Shown: positions 36,230 through 46,823 of the stretch, piece by piece
Position numbering within the stretch: the first letter of the stretch is position 1
How the letters are laid out: the number at the start of each line of letters is the position of its first letter
NCBI RefSeq assembly: GCF_910592395.1
Contig: NC_088309.1
Location: 12,714,599 to 12,778,598 of the forward strand
Length of the DNA: 64,000 nt
Direction of reading: 5' to 3'
From: Lineus longissimus
Taxonomy: Eukaryota > Nemertea > Pilidiophora > Heteronemertea > Lineidae
Program-made: the position numbers and the translations under genes
The notes under the pieces: generated by a model
The model's database searches: none
What the model saw: the letters and a program-made list of their open reading frames with translations, nothing else
What the model was told of the DNA's origin: nothing

Positions 36230-36745
36230 TTTGACTGCAATTACCACTGCTTTACACTGCCATCAAGTCTTAATCTCAACAGTCATAAAGCAGTGGTTTT
36301 TCAGTCATGTTGAAAATGCCACAGGGTTTCGATCAGAGTTGGAGAAGTGGAAATCAGTGGTCTTTCAGTCATAGGCAGTGTTTTTGAAATACGTCATTCA
36401 TAATGATATGCAAGTGGCAGTGCTTTGCAGTGGTCTTTCAGTCAAAATCAGTGGTTTTAAAACATTAAGAAAAAATGATATGCCTAAGACAGTCATATGC
36501 AGTGAGGGTTTCTGTCAAAAGCAGTGTGATGCAGTCATTTTCAGTGCACTGCCTTTCGGTGGTATACCACTTGAGAGCTGCCACGTGCCTAAATCTCACT
36601 GTTATTTGTATTTTTTAAATAATGTTCACTGGTAGTATTGTAGATCGGTCACCACACTCAGTGGTAGCCTGTAGATTGGCAGACACCACTAGTGGTGCCC
36701 GTTATAGTCAGTGATGGTGCGTCAGTGGCAAATAGTGGATTTGAA
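36230..36745. repeat. CAGTG/CAGTC-rich degenerate repeat, right block
   Basis: Same texture as 33745-34238 (ggtctttcagtcataggcag, gcagtgtgatgcagtcattt). The direct-orientation resemblance suggests that one large element or satellite was opened by later insertions. Confidence 0.7.
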
Positions 36746-38109
36746 CGCTTGATGATTAGGCTCATATCTCTGAATGGGGAACAAGCAGGTTTTCTTTACT
36801 TGTAGACATCAAATATACCCAACCCATTTCCATTCACTTCTAAAATTAGGTTATAAATCTGTAAACAAATGCCATAGCATCATATGATCTTAATCACTGA
36901 TAATCTATACTATAATGCGCGTTGTGGCCGCTATTTAGGAGGTAATTTTTGTTTCAAAATTGGGCCTTGGAAATGCGTCGAATTCTTGCAACCTTTGGCT
37001 TCGTAGGTCTGGATCATACGTAAGAGTGTCACTGAGGGTGTCATACGTCGAATATCTTCGTGGTTTTAGAATAAATAACAACTTTTCAGAGAGCACGTCG
37101 ACTGGAGAGCTCCGCTCATTCTCAAAAGCATACACAAACTTCACGCATATTCTCCCTGCCACATCAGTATTAGCTTCCAGCACGTATGTAGTGCTATACA
37201 ACCTGGTCCATGGTGCAGGGTATCAGCAGGGAGATTAATGATTAGCCTGTTCTATTTTAGTTCTATTCGAGAAACACTGACCTGAGTGATAAGGCAAATT
37301 CTGCAGAGTGGCCTACCGGAACATGCAGTCAGGGTATCAATAAACAGTTATGCCAGGATGGACAAAATATGTACAGTGGCCAGCGCTTGCTTTTTGTTTT
37401 ATTCTTTACTGACTGATGTTGTCAGTTTGAATTGCGTTCTGCATCTCTCCATGCGCCTGGCTTTGGTCCGACAGTGGCATTGGGTACGGGAGTGGGTAGG
37501 TGATATGCCTAATATGTGAGGGCCTTATTTGGAACAGGACCTGCTGTCACTGGTCTCAATGCATTGTGCAAAATAGCGTACTCCAATCAATCTATTGGGG
37601 GTTGCATGTAGATAGCAGCAATAAGTCCCTAAATGCAGTTAATTTCGTGTTTAACCTTTAATAAAACTTCAGTAACGTTAGAAATTTAATGTAGCTCAAT
37701 CATCGTGCGCATTTAACTAATGTATATTACATTTCAACTTTGCCCGCTCCTTGGGTATATGCTAGTATATAAAATGACCAATTTATCATACCCTGGAATT
37801 TGACCTACCAACCACTAATGACAAAATACACCATTGTATGTAACATGAGTTTTGGCCTTGATCACACGACTGATATCGTGAGGATGACAAAGGAGGACAA
37901 AGTTTGATCTTACTTGCAGATGATCAAAATTGGTCTCCCCATTATAACCAGCAGCTTCATCAGATCTGCTATGATCAGCACTGTCTAGCTGCTAACTCCA
38001 TTGAAGACAGTTCAACAAAATACAGGAGTGAATTAATGAATGATCCTTATTAGCATAGTCAGTATTTCCAATGTACTGAATTCATGTAAAAATGGAGGAC
38101 TGCCAGTAC
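36746..38109. other. Intergenic; overlapping ORFs of uncertain status
   Basis: 36935-37240 is open on both strands for about 90 codons. Neither translation is recognised and I do not see convincing splice sites, so I leave it uncalled. The rest is non-coding as far as I can tell. Confidence 0.35.
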
Positions 38110-38375
38110 AAAACTTTCCAATTGGGTTGTGTAGTGTGTTGGCCATAGGTTCCATTCTTGATATTTGAGAATCACTCATCAATGTAGTGGTGCACTATAC
38201 ACTGGTCATTAGTTCGATTATTTATAGTTACTTCTCAATGGGGTTGTGTAGTTCTTTGGTGATTGAATCGATTTTTGGAAATATTTTCTTCAGTGGAGGT
38301 GGCATAGTTCTTTGGTCATGGGTTCGATTCTTAAGATGGAGTGGTGTAGTGCTTTGGTAATGGTTTATCTTGAGA
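38110..38375 (+). repeat. Degenerate ~45-58-bp tandem repeat with tRNA-promoter-like motifs
   Basis: Four to five units of the type 'ggggttgtgtagttctttggt' + 'catgggttcgattctt' occur. The second part matches a Pol III B box (GGTTCGATTC) best at 38327-38337, and the first resembles a tRNA D-arm. It could derive from a tRNA-related sequence; no full tRNA fold is possible. Confidence 0.5.
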
Positions 38376-38439
38376 TTTCCTCTTTGGTGTGGTGCGGTCT
38401 GAACCCCCTGTTTACCTCAATATGTAACATACCTTCTAT

Positions 38440-38800
38440 CTGCCGCGCTGGTGCCACCTATCCATCCCCATGTCGCAAGATAATAGTCCCAGTGATTTGC
38501 ATTTAGGCCCACTATTTATGACCATAGCAGCAAATATATGCTAAGTTAGATGTTGGCGCCACCTATCAATCCCCATGAACCAGCCAAAATTGATATTCCA
38601 AACCACCTTAATGTCACAAGCTAGTCCCTTTAACTGCCAGTGATTTGAACTGGTAGCGCCCTCTATGCTCGGTTAGATGAAGACGCCATCTTTCCATCCC
38701 CATGAACTTAGTCAAATTCATATTCCAAACTATACCTAAAGTGATTAGATAATAGTCCCTTTAACTGGCAGTGAATTACTTGTAACTAAAAATAGTATGC
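38440..38800 (+). repeat. ~125-bp tandem repeat, about three units
   Basis: Shared blocks are 'gcgccacctatcaatcccca', 'tattccaaac', 'aatagtccctttaactg' and 'cagtgattt'. Copies start near 38449, 38555 and 38684. Divergence between units is high, so the array is old. Confidence 0.7.
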
Positions 38801-39149
38801 CATCATCATTTGCATACTTTCGCTTCGACTGCCAGTACATATTATAAAAGGAAGATGATATACACAGCATGCTGTGTATACAACAGACAGTAGTTTCATG
38901 TTCACAGCATTTTATATTAATATTTCATTAGGCTCATTATAAAGCCCCACCTCCGATTTTGTACTTCAAGTGCTGTGGAATTTTCCCATAATTTTTAAAG
39001 TCTCTTTCATGTTTGTCGATGGTTCTAGAGTGCCGTATTACAAAGGCAACGTTGTGTTGCTCCTGATACCGAAAGAGAGCTGTTTGGAAGGTGGGAAACA
39101 ATAAGAATTTGGCCCCAACTTGAAGGGAAGCAGTAAGTTCTTCTCCCGC
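38801..39149. other. Left flank of the BEL/Pao insertion
   Basis: No gene recognised. The last five bases (39145-39149, cccgc) are the left target duplication of the retrotransposon. Confidence 0.5.
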
Positions 39150-39902
39150 TGTTGGCGCGGAGCCGAAGACAGCGCGAGTCCCGGCCCGGCCGGAAGCGAT
39201 CGATTGAGAAAAAAAAACAACATCGTGATCTGAGAACTTAGAATTTACCTTTCGCTCGCTCAAAACCTAGTATTTCTTCGCACATCGGAAAAAGTGATCG
39301 TTATTATGGATAGATATTCAGATTAATAAACATCTTAAGAACACGGAGGTGAAGTGCTGTATCGTGTTTCGCTCAGACTTTCACTGGATTAAACTACTTT
39401 GTAGGCAATCAGCCTTTTTTCTCGGAAAATTACCGCGTTCTTGATGACTGCCGAAACCTCGTGCAGCGCAACGCAAGTTGATTTACCTGATTCTCAAGGA
39501 GTTTCGCTCGTCATCATTTGTGTCATTGTTCCGCCGCACTAATTTGACAATCGTGGATAACTTTTATTGATTTATTGGAAAACCCCGGGGTTACGTGATT
39601 TCGTGCGCGCGCGTGTGGTATATATATATATTTCGTTGTCTGTTCTTCCACTAATTGGATATCGTTGTTTTGAAGACCTGGAGGGATCCGGGTATGTGAT
39701 TCGTTGTCTATAGGATTATAAATATACTAAACTAGCCTACATGTATTCCTCTACGTGTCTGGAGCACTGGGAAATCAGGATTAGGACCACACGGCCAGAC
39801 TCTAGTGATTGAGGACGACACGAAGGTGAGATAGTGATTTATTTTATTAGAATTGTTTTCGATACAGTCCTCGAGTGTGGCGATAGCAGATCCGCCAAAA
39901 CA
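39150..39902 (+). repeat. 5' LTR of the BEL/Pao element (753 bp)
   Basis: Starts TGTTGGCGCGG and ends CCAAAACA (TG...CA). Comparison with 46824-47576 shows equal length and eight substitutions. TATA-like runs are at 39619-39632 and about 39713-39722, and an AATAAA at 39325-39330. Which of these is used for initiation and polyadenylation cannot be told. Confidence 0.97.
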
Positions 39903-39920
39903 CATGGTCTCTCCAAACGG
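39903..39920 (+). promoter_or_regulatory. Primer binding site (minus-strand start)
   Basis: Directly abuts the 5' LTR with no spacer: tggtctctccaaacgg. It begins TGG, the complement of a tRNA CCA end. I cannot name the tRNA from memory; a tRNA set of the same genome would decide it. Confidence 0.75.
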
Positions 39921-39953
39921 ATTATAAAAAAGGAATATAGGATATCGGATAGT

Positions 39954-40565
39954 ATGAGGATTCTTGTTTGTGGACATTCATTTGTCAGGCGTCATCGAAC
40001 ATATCTTAATCAGCAACATCGTCAGTTTGGAATTTCGGCCGACTACGTTCAGAACTTTGGACTGAATGAGCATTCAGTTTTTGTATGTGGTCAAAGTGGC
40101 TTAGGAGCTGATCATACTGGACTCAACTTCATTAGAGAGCATGTTGAAAGACTCCAGCCTCACATATTAGTATTGGAATTAGGAAGCAATGATCTAGCCA
40201 ACAGAGTATCACCAGATGTCCTAGCCGACACAGTCACACGATTCTGCAGTGAAATACTGATAGCTACATCGGTTCGTGTCATCGTATTATGTCAGATCGT
40301 AAATCGCAGACGCACAAGAGATTGTCCTAGGGCGGAATTTGATAGAAACAGGTTAAGATATAACCAACTCATACAACGCGAGGCAAGGAGAAATACACGT
40401 GTATACGCATATTTACATGAACGCTCAATATTAGTCAATTTGAACCACAGGATATCCCAAGATCATATCCATGTTACTTCTCCGAGAGGACTAGCAATAT
40501 ATCATTTTTCTATCAGGAAGGCCATCGTAATCGCGCTCAATAGAATGAATGACTTGTATTGGTAA
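39954..40565 (+). CDS. SGNH/GDSL-like hydrolase ORF between LTR and gag
   Basis: Intact 203-codon ORF from ATG 39954 (the open frame extends to an ATG inside the LTR at 39834, giving 243 aa). The SGNH hydrolase blocks appear in order: ILVCGHSFV near residue 3 (nucleophile Ser in a GHS variant of GDS), GQSGLGADH near 47 (block II Gly), LELGSNDLA near 78 (block III GxND), and DHIHVTSPRG near 172 (block V DxxH). All four consensus residues, Ser, Gly, Asn and His, plus the Asp of DxxH, are present. SGNH hydrolases cleave esters of lipids or sugars. Esterase-like ORFs are known from CR1-type LINEs and some YR retroelements. In BEL/Pao such an ORF upstream of gag is not part of the standard plan. 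Substrate and role are unknown. It is in the same orientation as gag, 366 bp upstream, with no disabling change, in contrast to pol. Confidence 0.85.
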   Translation: MRILVCGHSFVRRHRTYLNQQHRQFGISADYVQNFGLNEHSVFVCGQSGLGADHTGLNFIREHVERLQPHILVLELGSNDLANRVSPDVLADTVTRFCSEILIATSVRVIVLCQIVNRRRTRDCPRAEFDRNRLRYNQLIQREARRNTRVYAYLHERSILVNLNHRISQDHIHVTSPRGLAIYHFSIRKAIVIALNRMNDLYW

Positions 40566-40931
40566 ATATCGTCTGCCAATGTTTATAGACAAAGTTGTCA
40601 TCTTCAGAAATGGATCCAGAAAATGAACCTGTCGTCAAGATCAGAAATCATCAGCATCGCAATTAGGTCACCCACAGCCTACTGGTAGCTCGTGGCTGGA
40701 TTGTTAGCCCGAGTGTCATTGATTCCGTCAATAGAAAACTTAGCCTGTGGCTGGATTGTGACTGGTCCAGGTTAAATTTAAAGGATAGGAATAGAAAAAA
40801 CTTGTGGCTGGATTGTGACTAGCCCAAGTTGAACTTACATGTAGGTTACAACAGTGGATGATGAGAAGCAAAAGCTGGTGAACTGATCAGGTTATAGTTC
40901 AGGTACTATATTTAGGAATCAGGACTACAAG
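40566..40931 (+). promoter_or_regulatory. Leader between SGNH ORF and gag with a triple repeat
   Basis: tgtggctggattgtgactgg-like blocks occur three times (near 40688, 40746 and 40803), each followed by 'gcccgag', 'tccagg' or 'gcccaag'. They are spaced about 57 bp apart. They may belong to an RNA packaging or translational (re-initiation) structure; this is inference from position. Confidence 0.5.
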
Positions 40932-43568
40932 ATGGCAACACCTAGACGGTCGAGTCGTCAAACAAAATTACCCTCCTACCTCAAAGACTATGTTCTCAAG
41001 ACGTACCAGAAGTACGCACGGGAGTCACACTCTAGTGACTCATCAGTAGTGGACCGCCTCAGAATCCAAAGGGATTTCATCGCTGAGGACGTTGATATCT
41101 ACTGTAAAAAAGTTTATGATACCACAACGGAAAGGGGTAGTAAATCAACTCTAAAAAGACTAGGAAAAAGGATGGATCAATCCTATTCGGAACTAAAGGA
41201 GGTGACAGAAGAACTCCTGAAAGAAGACCCTGATGACGTGAAAGAGTCAGTAACCATCCTGAACAAAGCGAGGAGAAAAATAGCAGAACATCAGGATGAA
41301 ATAGCTGAAAATCTCGAAACCAGGGAGGATGAGGCCTCCAGTGCGTCGACCAGTAGCCGATCACGTAGTAACAAACCAAAATTAGTTCACTCGCCAATAG
41401 ATCCGCGAGAGATTCTTGAGGACTTAGGGAATGAGGATGAAGATGAGATACCCGATGAAGATTCCATAAAAGCAAAAGAGGCGGAGATAAAATTCAAGGT
41501 GGCCGCACTACGGGTATGTCAGGAAAAACAGCGACTCGAAGAGGAAAGGCATCTTCGAGAGGCCGAGAGACAATTACTTCTGCAAAAACAGCGGGATGAA
41601 GCTGAAAGAGCTAAAGTAGAGATGGAATTGTGGCATCTAACAGAGATACCTCCAGGAGGAATCAGGTCGGAACCACTGGAGACACCCCATCATGCCCATA
41701 CTGAGCCATTACCACTTAGAACATCTACAGAGATAAAGAAGGTCAAAATAGAGGAGCCGCCGCTATCTTCTATCCCAAAACAAACCGTAAAAAAGGAATC
41801 ATCAATGAACCAGGTACCACCTGACATGAAAGATACCATGTCAAAATCAGCCCCTTACACTAGTCATCGATCATCGGAGGAAAATGACTCAGCAGAACTA
41901 AGGAGGTTTTTCCAAGGAATGGCAAAACCAAAACTGCCCCATTTCGGAGGGGAGAAAGGGCAGTACCATGATTGGTGGGAACAATTTGATGTCTTTGTTC
42001 ATAAAACAGAAGTACCCGTGAGATTCAAGATGATCATGCTCAAGAGCTGTTTGACAGGGACACCTCTTGAACTAGTCCAACGCTTAGGATATACCGAAGT
42101 GCAATACCAAATGGCAATTGAAAAGTTGGAAACTCGATATGGTGGGGAAAAACGCCTGATACAGCAACACATCGAGGCAATCATGGCGATCACCCCCCTC
42201 AAAGAGGAAAATTTAAAAGGACTTGCAGATTTTGCCAATAAGCTTTTCGACATCGTTGCTAAATTGAAAGATGCCGGTCAAGAACGAGAACTTAATGGTA
42301 CCTCAGCCTTGTACACAATAGCACTCCAGAAGATACCCGACCGTCTGCTTATTCAATACCAGGATACACTACCTATATCGAGCGTTGATGGGTTGACATT
42401 GTTCACGAAGTGGCTCAATCGCCAGGTCTCAATTAGATTGGAGATGGCTGAACTAAAAGAGCCTGTGAAGAAGCAGTACCAAGGGGGAACATCGACATCA
42501 TCTTCAAAAAAGAGCAGAAGTGACAATAGAAATACACACAAGAGCCAGGCGCATTCAAGTGAAACATCGAAAAAAGTGAGTAAACCATTGGAAAAAGGAG
42601 CCAAGGGAACTCAAATAGCTTCGGTTCAACGACCGTCATCAACCACATCAACATCGAAGTCAAATTGCCCTCTTTGCAGTGACCAACACCTAGTTACCAA
42701 GTGCCCGAAGTGGTATAAGACTTCAGTTTCAGAAAGGTGGAAACTAGCAAAGGAGAATGATATCTGCTTTCGGTGTTTGAAAGTAGGTCACCGCGGCAGA
42801 TCCTGTGAATCAACCATAAAATGCAACATCGATGGATGCCCGAAGACACATCACAGAAGTCTTCACCCTACAACTCAGTCCCAAGTTGAGGAACCCAAAG
42901 TTGAAGCACAAGGACATTTCGGCATCAGTGAGGAAGGAAAAGTTACGCCAACTAGAGTGGCTTTGAGAGTAACCCCAGTAACACTCATTGGAGCCGATGG
43001 AAAAAAAAGAAGAGTGAATGCTTTTGTGGATGATGGATCCGACTCTTCGTACATACGAACAGAAATAGCTGAAGCACTCGGATTGCTCATCGAAAAAAAT
43101 GACTTAACCCTTTCTACAATGGTGGACAAAGGCACCAAGGTACCAAGTGCATTAGTCAGTCTGACAATAGAAAGCCTAGGTGGGGAAACCCGAAGGAAAA
43201 TAGGCGCCAGGACGCTAACTAGTATGTGTGAAGGTTTGTGTTCCCCAGATTGGCAATCACTTAGAAACAATTGGGAGCATTTGAAGGGGATTGAATTTCC
43301 TAAAGTCGACCACAAAAAGGTTGATCTATTAATCGGGTCCGACCACCCCGAACTCACCATGTCACTTGAGGAAAGGATAGGAAAACCAGGGGAGCCAGTA
43401 GCTCGAAAAACTCCCCTTGGATGGACGTGCGTAGGGATGTTACACTCACCAAGTAACACGAGCAATGTCCACTTTACTCAAGCAGGTTATACTGTTGATA
43501 GAGACATCGATCTGGATACAGATTTAAAAAGACTCTGGAATATGGACGTAGTCATACGTCCATCATGA
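40932..43568 (+). CDS. gag: BEL/Pao gag with aspartic protease
   Basis: 878-aa intact ORF. The N-terminus RRSSRQTKLPSYLKDYVLKT is the typical basic start of BEL gag. A long charged helix/coiled coil spans about 175-235 (KQRLEEERHLREAERQ). The DUF1759-type capsid region begins LPHFGGEKGQYHDWWEQF near 336. Zinc-binding clusters lie at about 578-640 (CPLCSDQHLVTKCPKW, then CFRCLKVGHRGRSC, then CNIDGCPKTHH). The retropepsin-like protease starts near 692 with AFVDDGSDSSYI (catalytic Asp) and LLIGSDHPEL near 798. The ORF ends in a stop at 43566-43568 where the following frame (+1) carries the start of the polymerase. The break could be a disabling indel, a sequencing error or, less likely, a programmed shift. 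Confidence 0.93.
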   Translation: MATPRRSSRQTKLPSYLKDYVLKTYQKYARESHSSDSSVVDRLRIQRDFIAEDVDIYCKKVYDTTTERGSKSTLKRLGKRMDQSYSELKEVTEELLKEDPDDVKESVTILNKARRKIAEHQDEIAENLETREDEASSASTSSRSRSNKPKLVHSPIDPREILEDLGNEDEDEIPDEDSIKAKEAEIKFKVAALRVCQEKQRLEEERHLREAERQLLLQKQRDEAERAKVEMELWHLTEIPPGGIRSEPLETPHHAHTEPLPLRTSTEIKKVKIEEPPLSSIPKQTVKKESSMNQVPPDMKDTMSKSAPYTSHRSSEENDSAELRRFFQGMAKPKLPHFGGEKGQYHDWWEQFDVFVHKTEVPVRFKMIMLKSCLTGTPLELVQRLGYTEVQYQMAIEKLETRYGGEKRLIQQHIEAIMAITPLKEENLKGLADFANKLFDIVAKLKDAGQERELNGTSALYTIALQKIPDRLLIQYQDTLPISSVDGLTLFTKWLNRQVSIRLEMAELKEPVKKQYQGGTSTSSSKKSRSDNRNTHKSQAHSSETSKKVSKPLEKGAKGTQIASVQRPSSTTSTSKSNCPLCSDQHLVTKCPKWYKTSVSERWKLAKENDICFRCLKVGHRGRSCESTIKCNIDGCPKTHHRSLHPTTQSQVEEPKVEAQGHFGISEEGKVTPTRVALRVTPVTLIGADGKKRRVNAFVDDGSDSSYIRTEIAEALGLLIEKNDLTLSTMVDKGTKVPSALVSLTIESLGGETRRKIGARTLTSMCEGLCSPDWQSLRNNWEHLKGIEFPKVDHKKVDLLIGSDHPELTMSLEERIGKPGEPVARKTPLGWTCVGMLHSPSNTSNVHFTQAGYTVDRDIDLDTDLKRLWNMDVVIRPS

Positions 43569-46500
43569 AACCAAAGAGCTTTTCACCAAGGAGGAACAGT
43601 CTGCACTCGACAAAGCCTCAGCTTCCCTTGAGTATCGGGAGGGACGATACCAGATTGGGATTCCCTGGAAGGAAACTAGACCAAGTCTACCGGATAACAG
43701 AGCGGTAGCAGAAAGACGACTGAAAAGTCTAGAAAACCATCTCAAAAAGAAACCAGAAGTAGCTGATAGGTACAAAGAGGGCTTCGAAGCCAACATAGAA
43801 AAGGGCAAATCAGAAAAGTACCAGCTGAGGAGTTAGAACAGCCTGGTTGGTATTTGCCTCATTTTGGAGTTGTGCGTGAGGATCGAGCCACAACCAAGGT
43901 TAGGGTAGTCTATGATGGGGCCGCAGTGTACGATGGAAAGAGTTTGAATGATGAGATGTGGTCCGGGCCAAAGCTCCAGCTAGATGTACTTGATATACTT
44001 GTGACGTTCTGGAGGGGAGCTGTAGCTTTAGTAGGCGACATCCGAGAAATGTTTAGCCAGATAATACTCGCCCCTGAAGATCGCAGATTCCATCGCATCC
44101 TGTGGAGGGGATTAGATACATCATCTCCCATAGAAGTGTACGAAGCAGTCAGACTTCCTTTTGGCGACCGTCCCTCTCCTTTTCTTGCTCAGTATGTCGT
44201 GAGAAGTCATGCGGAGAACAACGAGAATGAATATCTCCTCGCAGCTCAGACTTGTCGCAACCGAGTTTACATGGACGATGCTATCGATTCCTTGGACACC
44301 ATCAAGATGGGGAAAGATCTTCGAAGACAGCTAGCTGAGATGTTGAAATTGGCTGGTTTTGACATACGAAAATGGTGCAGTAATAGTATAGAGTTATTAC
44401 TTGACGTTCCTGAAGAAGATTGAGCACCAGGCATCATCGATTTGGACGAGTCAGAACTGCCATCAATCAAGACCCTCGGAGTGAGATGGGATGCTGAAAG
44501 GGACATCATAGGATTCTCCTACACAGATGTCACCCTGGAGATCACGAGCAAGAGGACGGTCCTTAGCCTGATAGCAAGGTTATTCGATCCATTACAGTTA
44601 TTAGCGCCCTTCGTCATTAGGGCCAAGATGATTCTGCAACTAGCATGGATAGAGGGACTTGGATGAGATGAGCCGTTCCCTAGTCACATGGAGAAGCAGG
44701 TCAGAGTCTGGGTAGACGAATTACCCCAGGTAGCCCAGTTTGCGGTCCCTAGATGTTAAAAACAGGACTCTCCTGAAGAAACTGCAATTCATTCTTTCTC
44801 AGATGCTTCCAGCCAAGCGTATGGAGCCGTTATCTACGTGCGCAGTAGATACACCGACGGATCTATTTCAGTTCAAATCATCATGGCCAAAGCGAGAGTC
44901 ACTCCATTGAAAGCTGTAAGCATACCGCGTCTGGAGCTGATGGCTGCGTTACTCGGATTGAGATTAGCAATTCGAGTAAGAGAACTTCTGGGGATTACAA
45001 CACTCTGTTTTTGGACACACAGCACAGACGTGATCCACTGGTTACACGGAGAATCTCGACGCTACAAGCCTTTTGTATCTCATCGCATTGCTGAAATGCA
45101 AGACAAGACCAATCCATCACAATGGCGACATGTACCAGGAATTTTGAATCCCGCAGATGTGACCACTAGAGGAGCAGCATTAGCTGACCTTGTCGGTGAG
45201 AAACTGTGGACTGAGGGACCAGATTTTCTTCACCAAGGAGAAGAACATTGGCCTGCGCGAAAAGGCCAACCAAGAGAGGAGTTGTCGGAAATGGCCTCAC
45301 AAGAAGTCTCCAAGGCCCGAACACTCACAACGGTTGTAAGCGAGCCCATCATCGATAGCACCCGTTACTCCAAATGGATCCGATTAGTTAGAGTGACTTC
45401 GTGGGTGCTGCGGTTCGTAAAACTGCTTAGAATCCCAAAAGAGCAAAGACGTTCTTCATCCAGTTTAACAGCCACGGAAATTGAACAAGCTGAATTGTAC
45501 TGGGTAAAATGGATTCAACAGGATAGATATGGAGAAGTCATAGCTAGACTCCAGGAGAAGCAACAGGTCAGCTCTAGGCAGCTTAAGTCGCTGGACCCGT
45601 TCCTAGATGACAGCGGGATTCTGAGAGTTGGCGGAAGATTGCAGGAGTCCGATCTACCATACGACATTCGACACCCGATCATTATTCCGCCTAGAAACCA
45701 CATCACTACGCTGATCGTACACGCGGACATAGGAAAACACGCTAAGGGCGTAAACGCAGTGTTAGGCGAATTGAGACAAAGGTTTTGGCTGGTGTTTGGT
45801 CGCGAAGAAGCCAAAAGAGTTGATATCGCCTGTGTGATATGCACTAAACAGAAGAAGAAAGCAGTAGGCCAGATCATGGCCCCCTTGCCTTCACATCGAG
45901 TTACGATACCGATCAGAGCCTTTGCGAGATCAGGCGTTGATTATGGAGGACCTTTCACTGTGAAAATAACAAGGAATACCTCAGCAAAGAGGTGGCTCTG
46001 CCTGTTCACGTGTACGACGTCGCGAGCCGTTCATCTAGAAATAGCCTACTCTCTAGATACTCACAGTTTCCTAAATGCCTTTTCTAGAATGGTGGCCAGA
46101 AGGGGCAAACCAGAGATCGTCATTTCAGATAATGGGACCAACTTCCATGGTGCTGAAAGAGAGCTTTCCGAATTGATAATGAATTTGGATCACGAGGAAA
46201 TCGTCAACGATGCTGCCAACAAAGGCATCACTTGGCGCTTTAACCCACCCTGGGGTTCTCATCACGGAGGACTATTTGAAGCTTTCATCAAGTCTGCTAA
46301 AAGAGCATTGAGGGCCATCCTTGGGGAAGCACGCGTCAACGACGAGGAATTACAGACGGCAGTTACCGAAGTGGAGGGGTTGCTGAATTCCCGCCCTTTA
46401 ACGTATAGTAGTAATGATCCCAAGGATGAGACCGTATTAACCCCAAACCACTTCCTGATTGGGCAGTCCGGTGGGCAGTTGGCACCGAGAGTCTTGGAGG

Positions 46501-46823
46501 GACTCGCTTTTAATCCGAGACATCGGTGGCGTTATGTGCAAGATTTAGTTTCGAAAGTCTGGCGAAGGTGGAACAAGGAGTTTCTCTCCCTTCTTCAGAA
46601 TTGATGAACGGGAAGATTTGCAGGTGGATGATGTCGTTCTGCTGGCAGATCCAACCAACCCACGAGGACGATGGCCGCTGGGAAAGATCGTGGAGACCCT
46701 TCCATGTAGCGATGGACATGTCCGCAGCGTGAAGGTGCTCTCTTGTGACAAGGTCCTCATTCGACCCATATCCAAACTATGCAAGGTAGTGGTAAATGGT
46801 TCCTTTTACCACGGAGGGGAGGA
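43564..46823 (+). pseudogene. pol: BEL/Pao pol (RT, RNase H, integrase), broken
   Basis: Polymerase region read in several frames. The reverse transcriptase has HFGVVRED, the catalytic RVYMDDAIDS (44262-44291) and GFDIRKWCSN. RNase H begins FSDASSQAYGAVIYV (first Asp) and ELMAALLGLRLA (Glu). The third site reads CFWTHSTDVIHW, with His where the family has Asp. The integrase has an N-terminal HHCC zinc module (HADIGKHAKG, CVICTKQ; 45720-45850), the catalytic Asp in GVDYGGPF, the Asp in ISDNGTNFHG (46128) and the Glu in GGLFEAFIKSAKRAL (46278), about 49 residues apart. A DUF5641-like C-terminus follows (RWRYVQDLVSKVWRRW). Frame changes near 43565, 43815 and 46600 and stops at 44421-44423, 44664-44666 and 44758-44760 make it non-functional. 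The integrase-containing segment 44838-46604 is the longest intact part. Confidence 0.92.
46813..46823 (+). promoter_or_regulatory. Polypurine tract
   Basis: ggaggggagga directly abuts the 3' LTR; it is the expected primer site for plus-strand DNA synthesis. Confidence 0.85.

Noticed and set aside
36935-37238. Host exon open on both strands (about 90 codons each)
   Set aside because: No recognised domain, no convincing splice sites, and simultaneous openness on both strands suggests chance.
42875-43465. 196-codon minus-strand ORF inside gag
   Set aside because: Antisense shadow of the gag-protease ORF.
43560-43570. Programmed +1 frameshift between gag-PR and pol
   Set aside because: BEL/Pao elements normally use a single gag-pol frame, no slippery sequence is evident, and other frame changes and stops follow, so damage is the simpler explanation.
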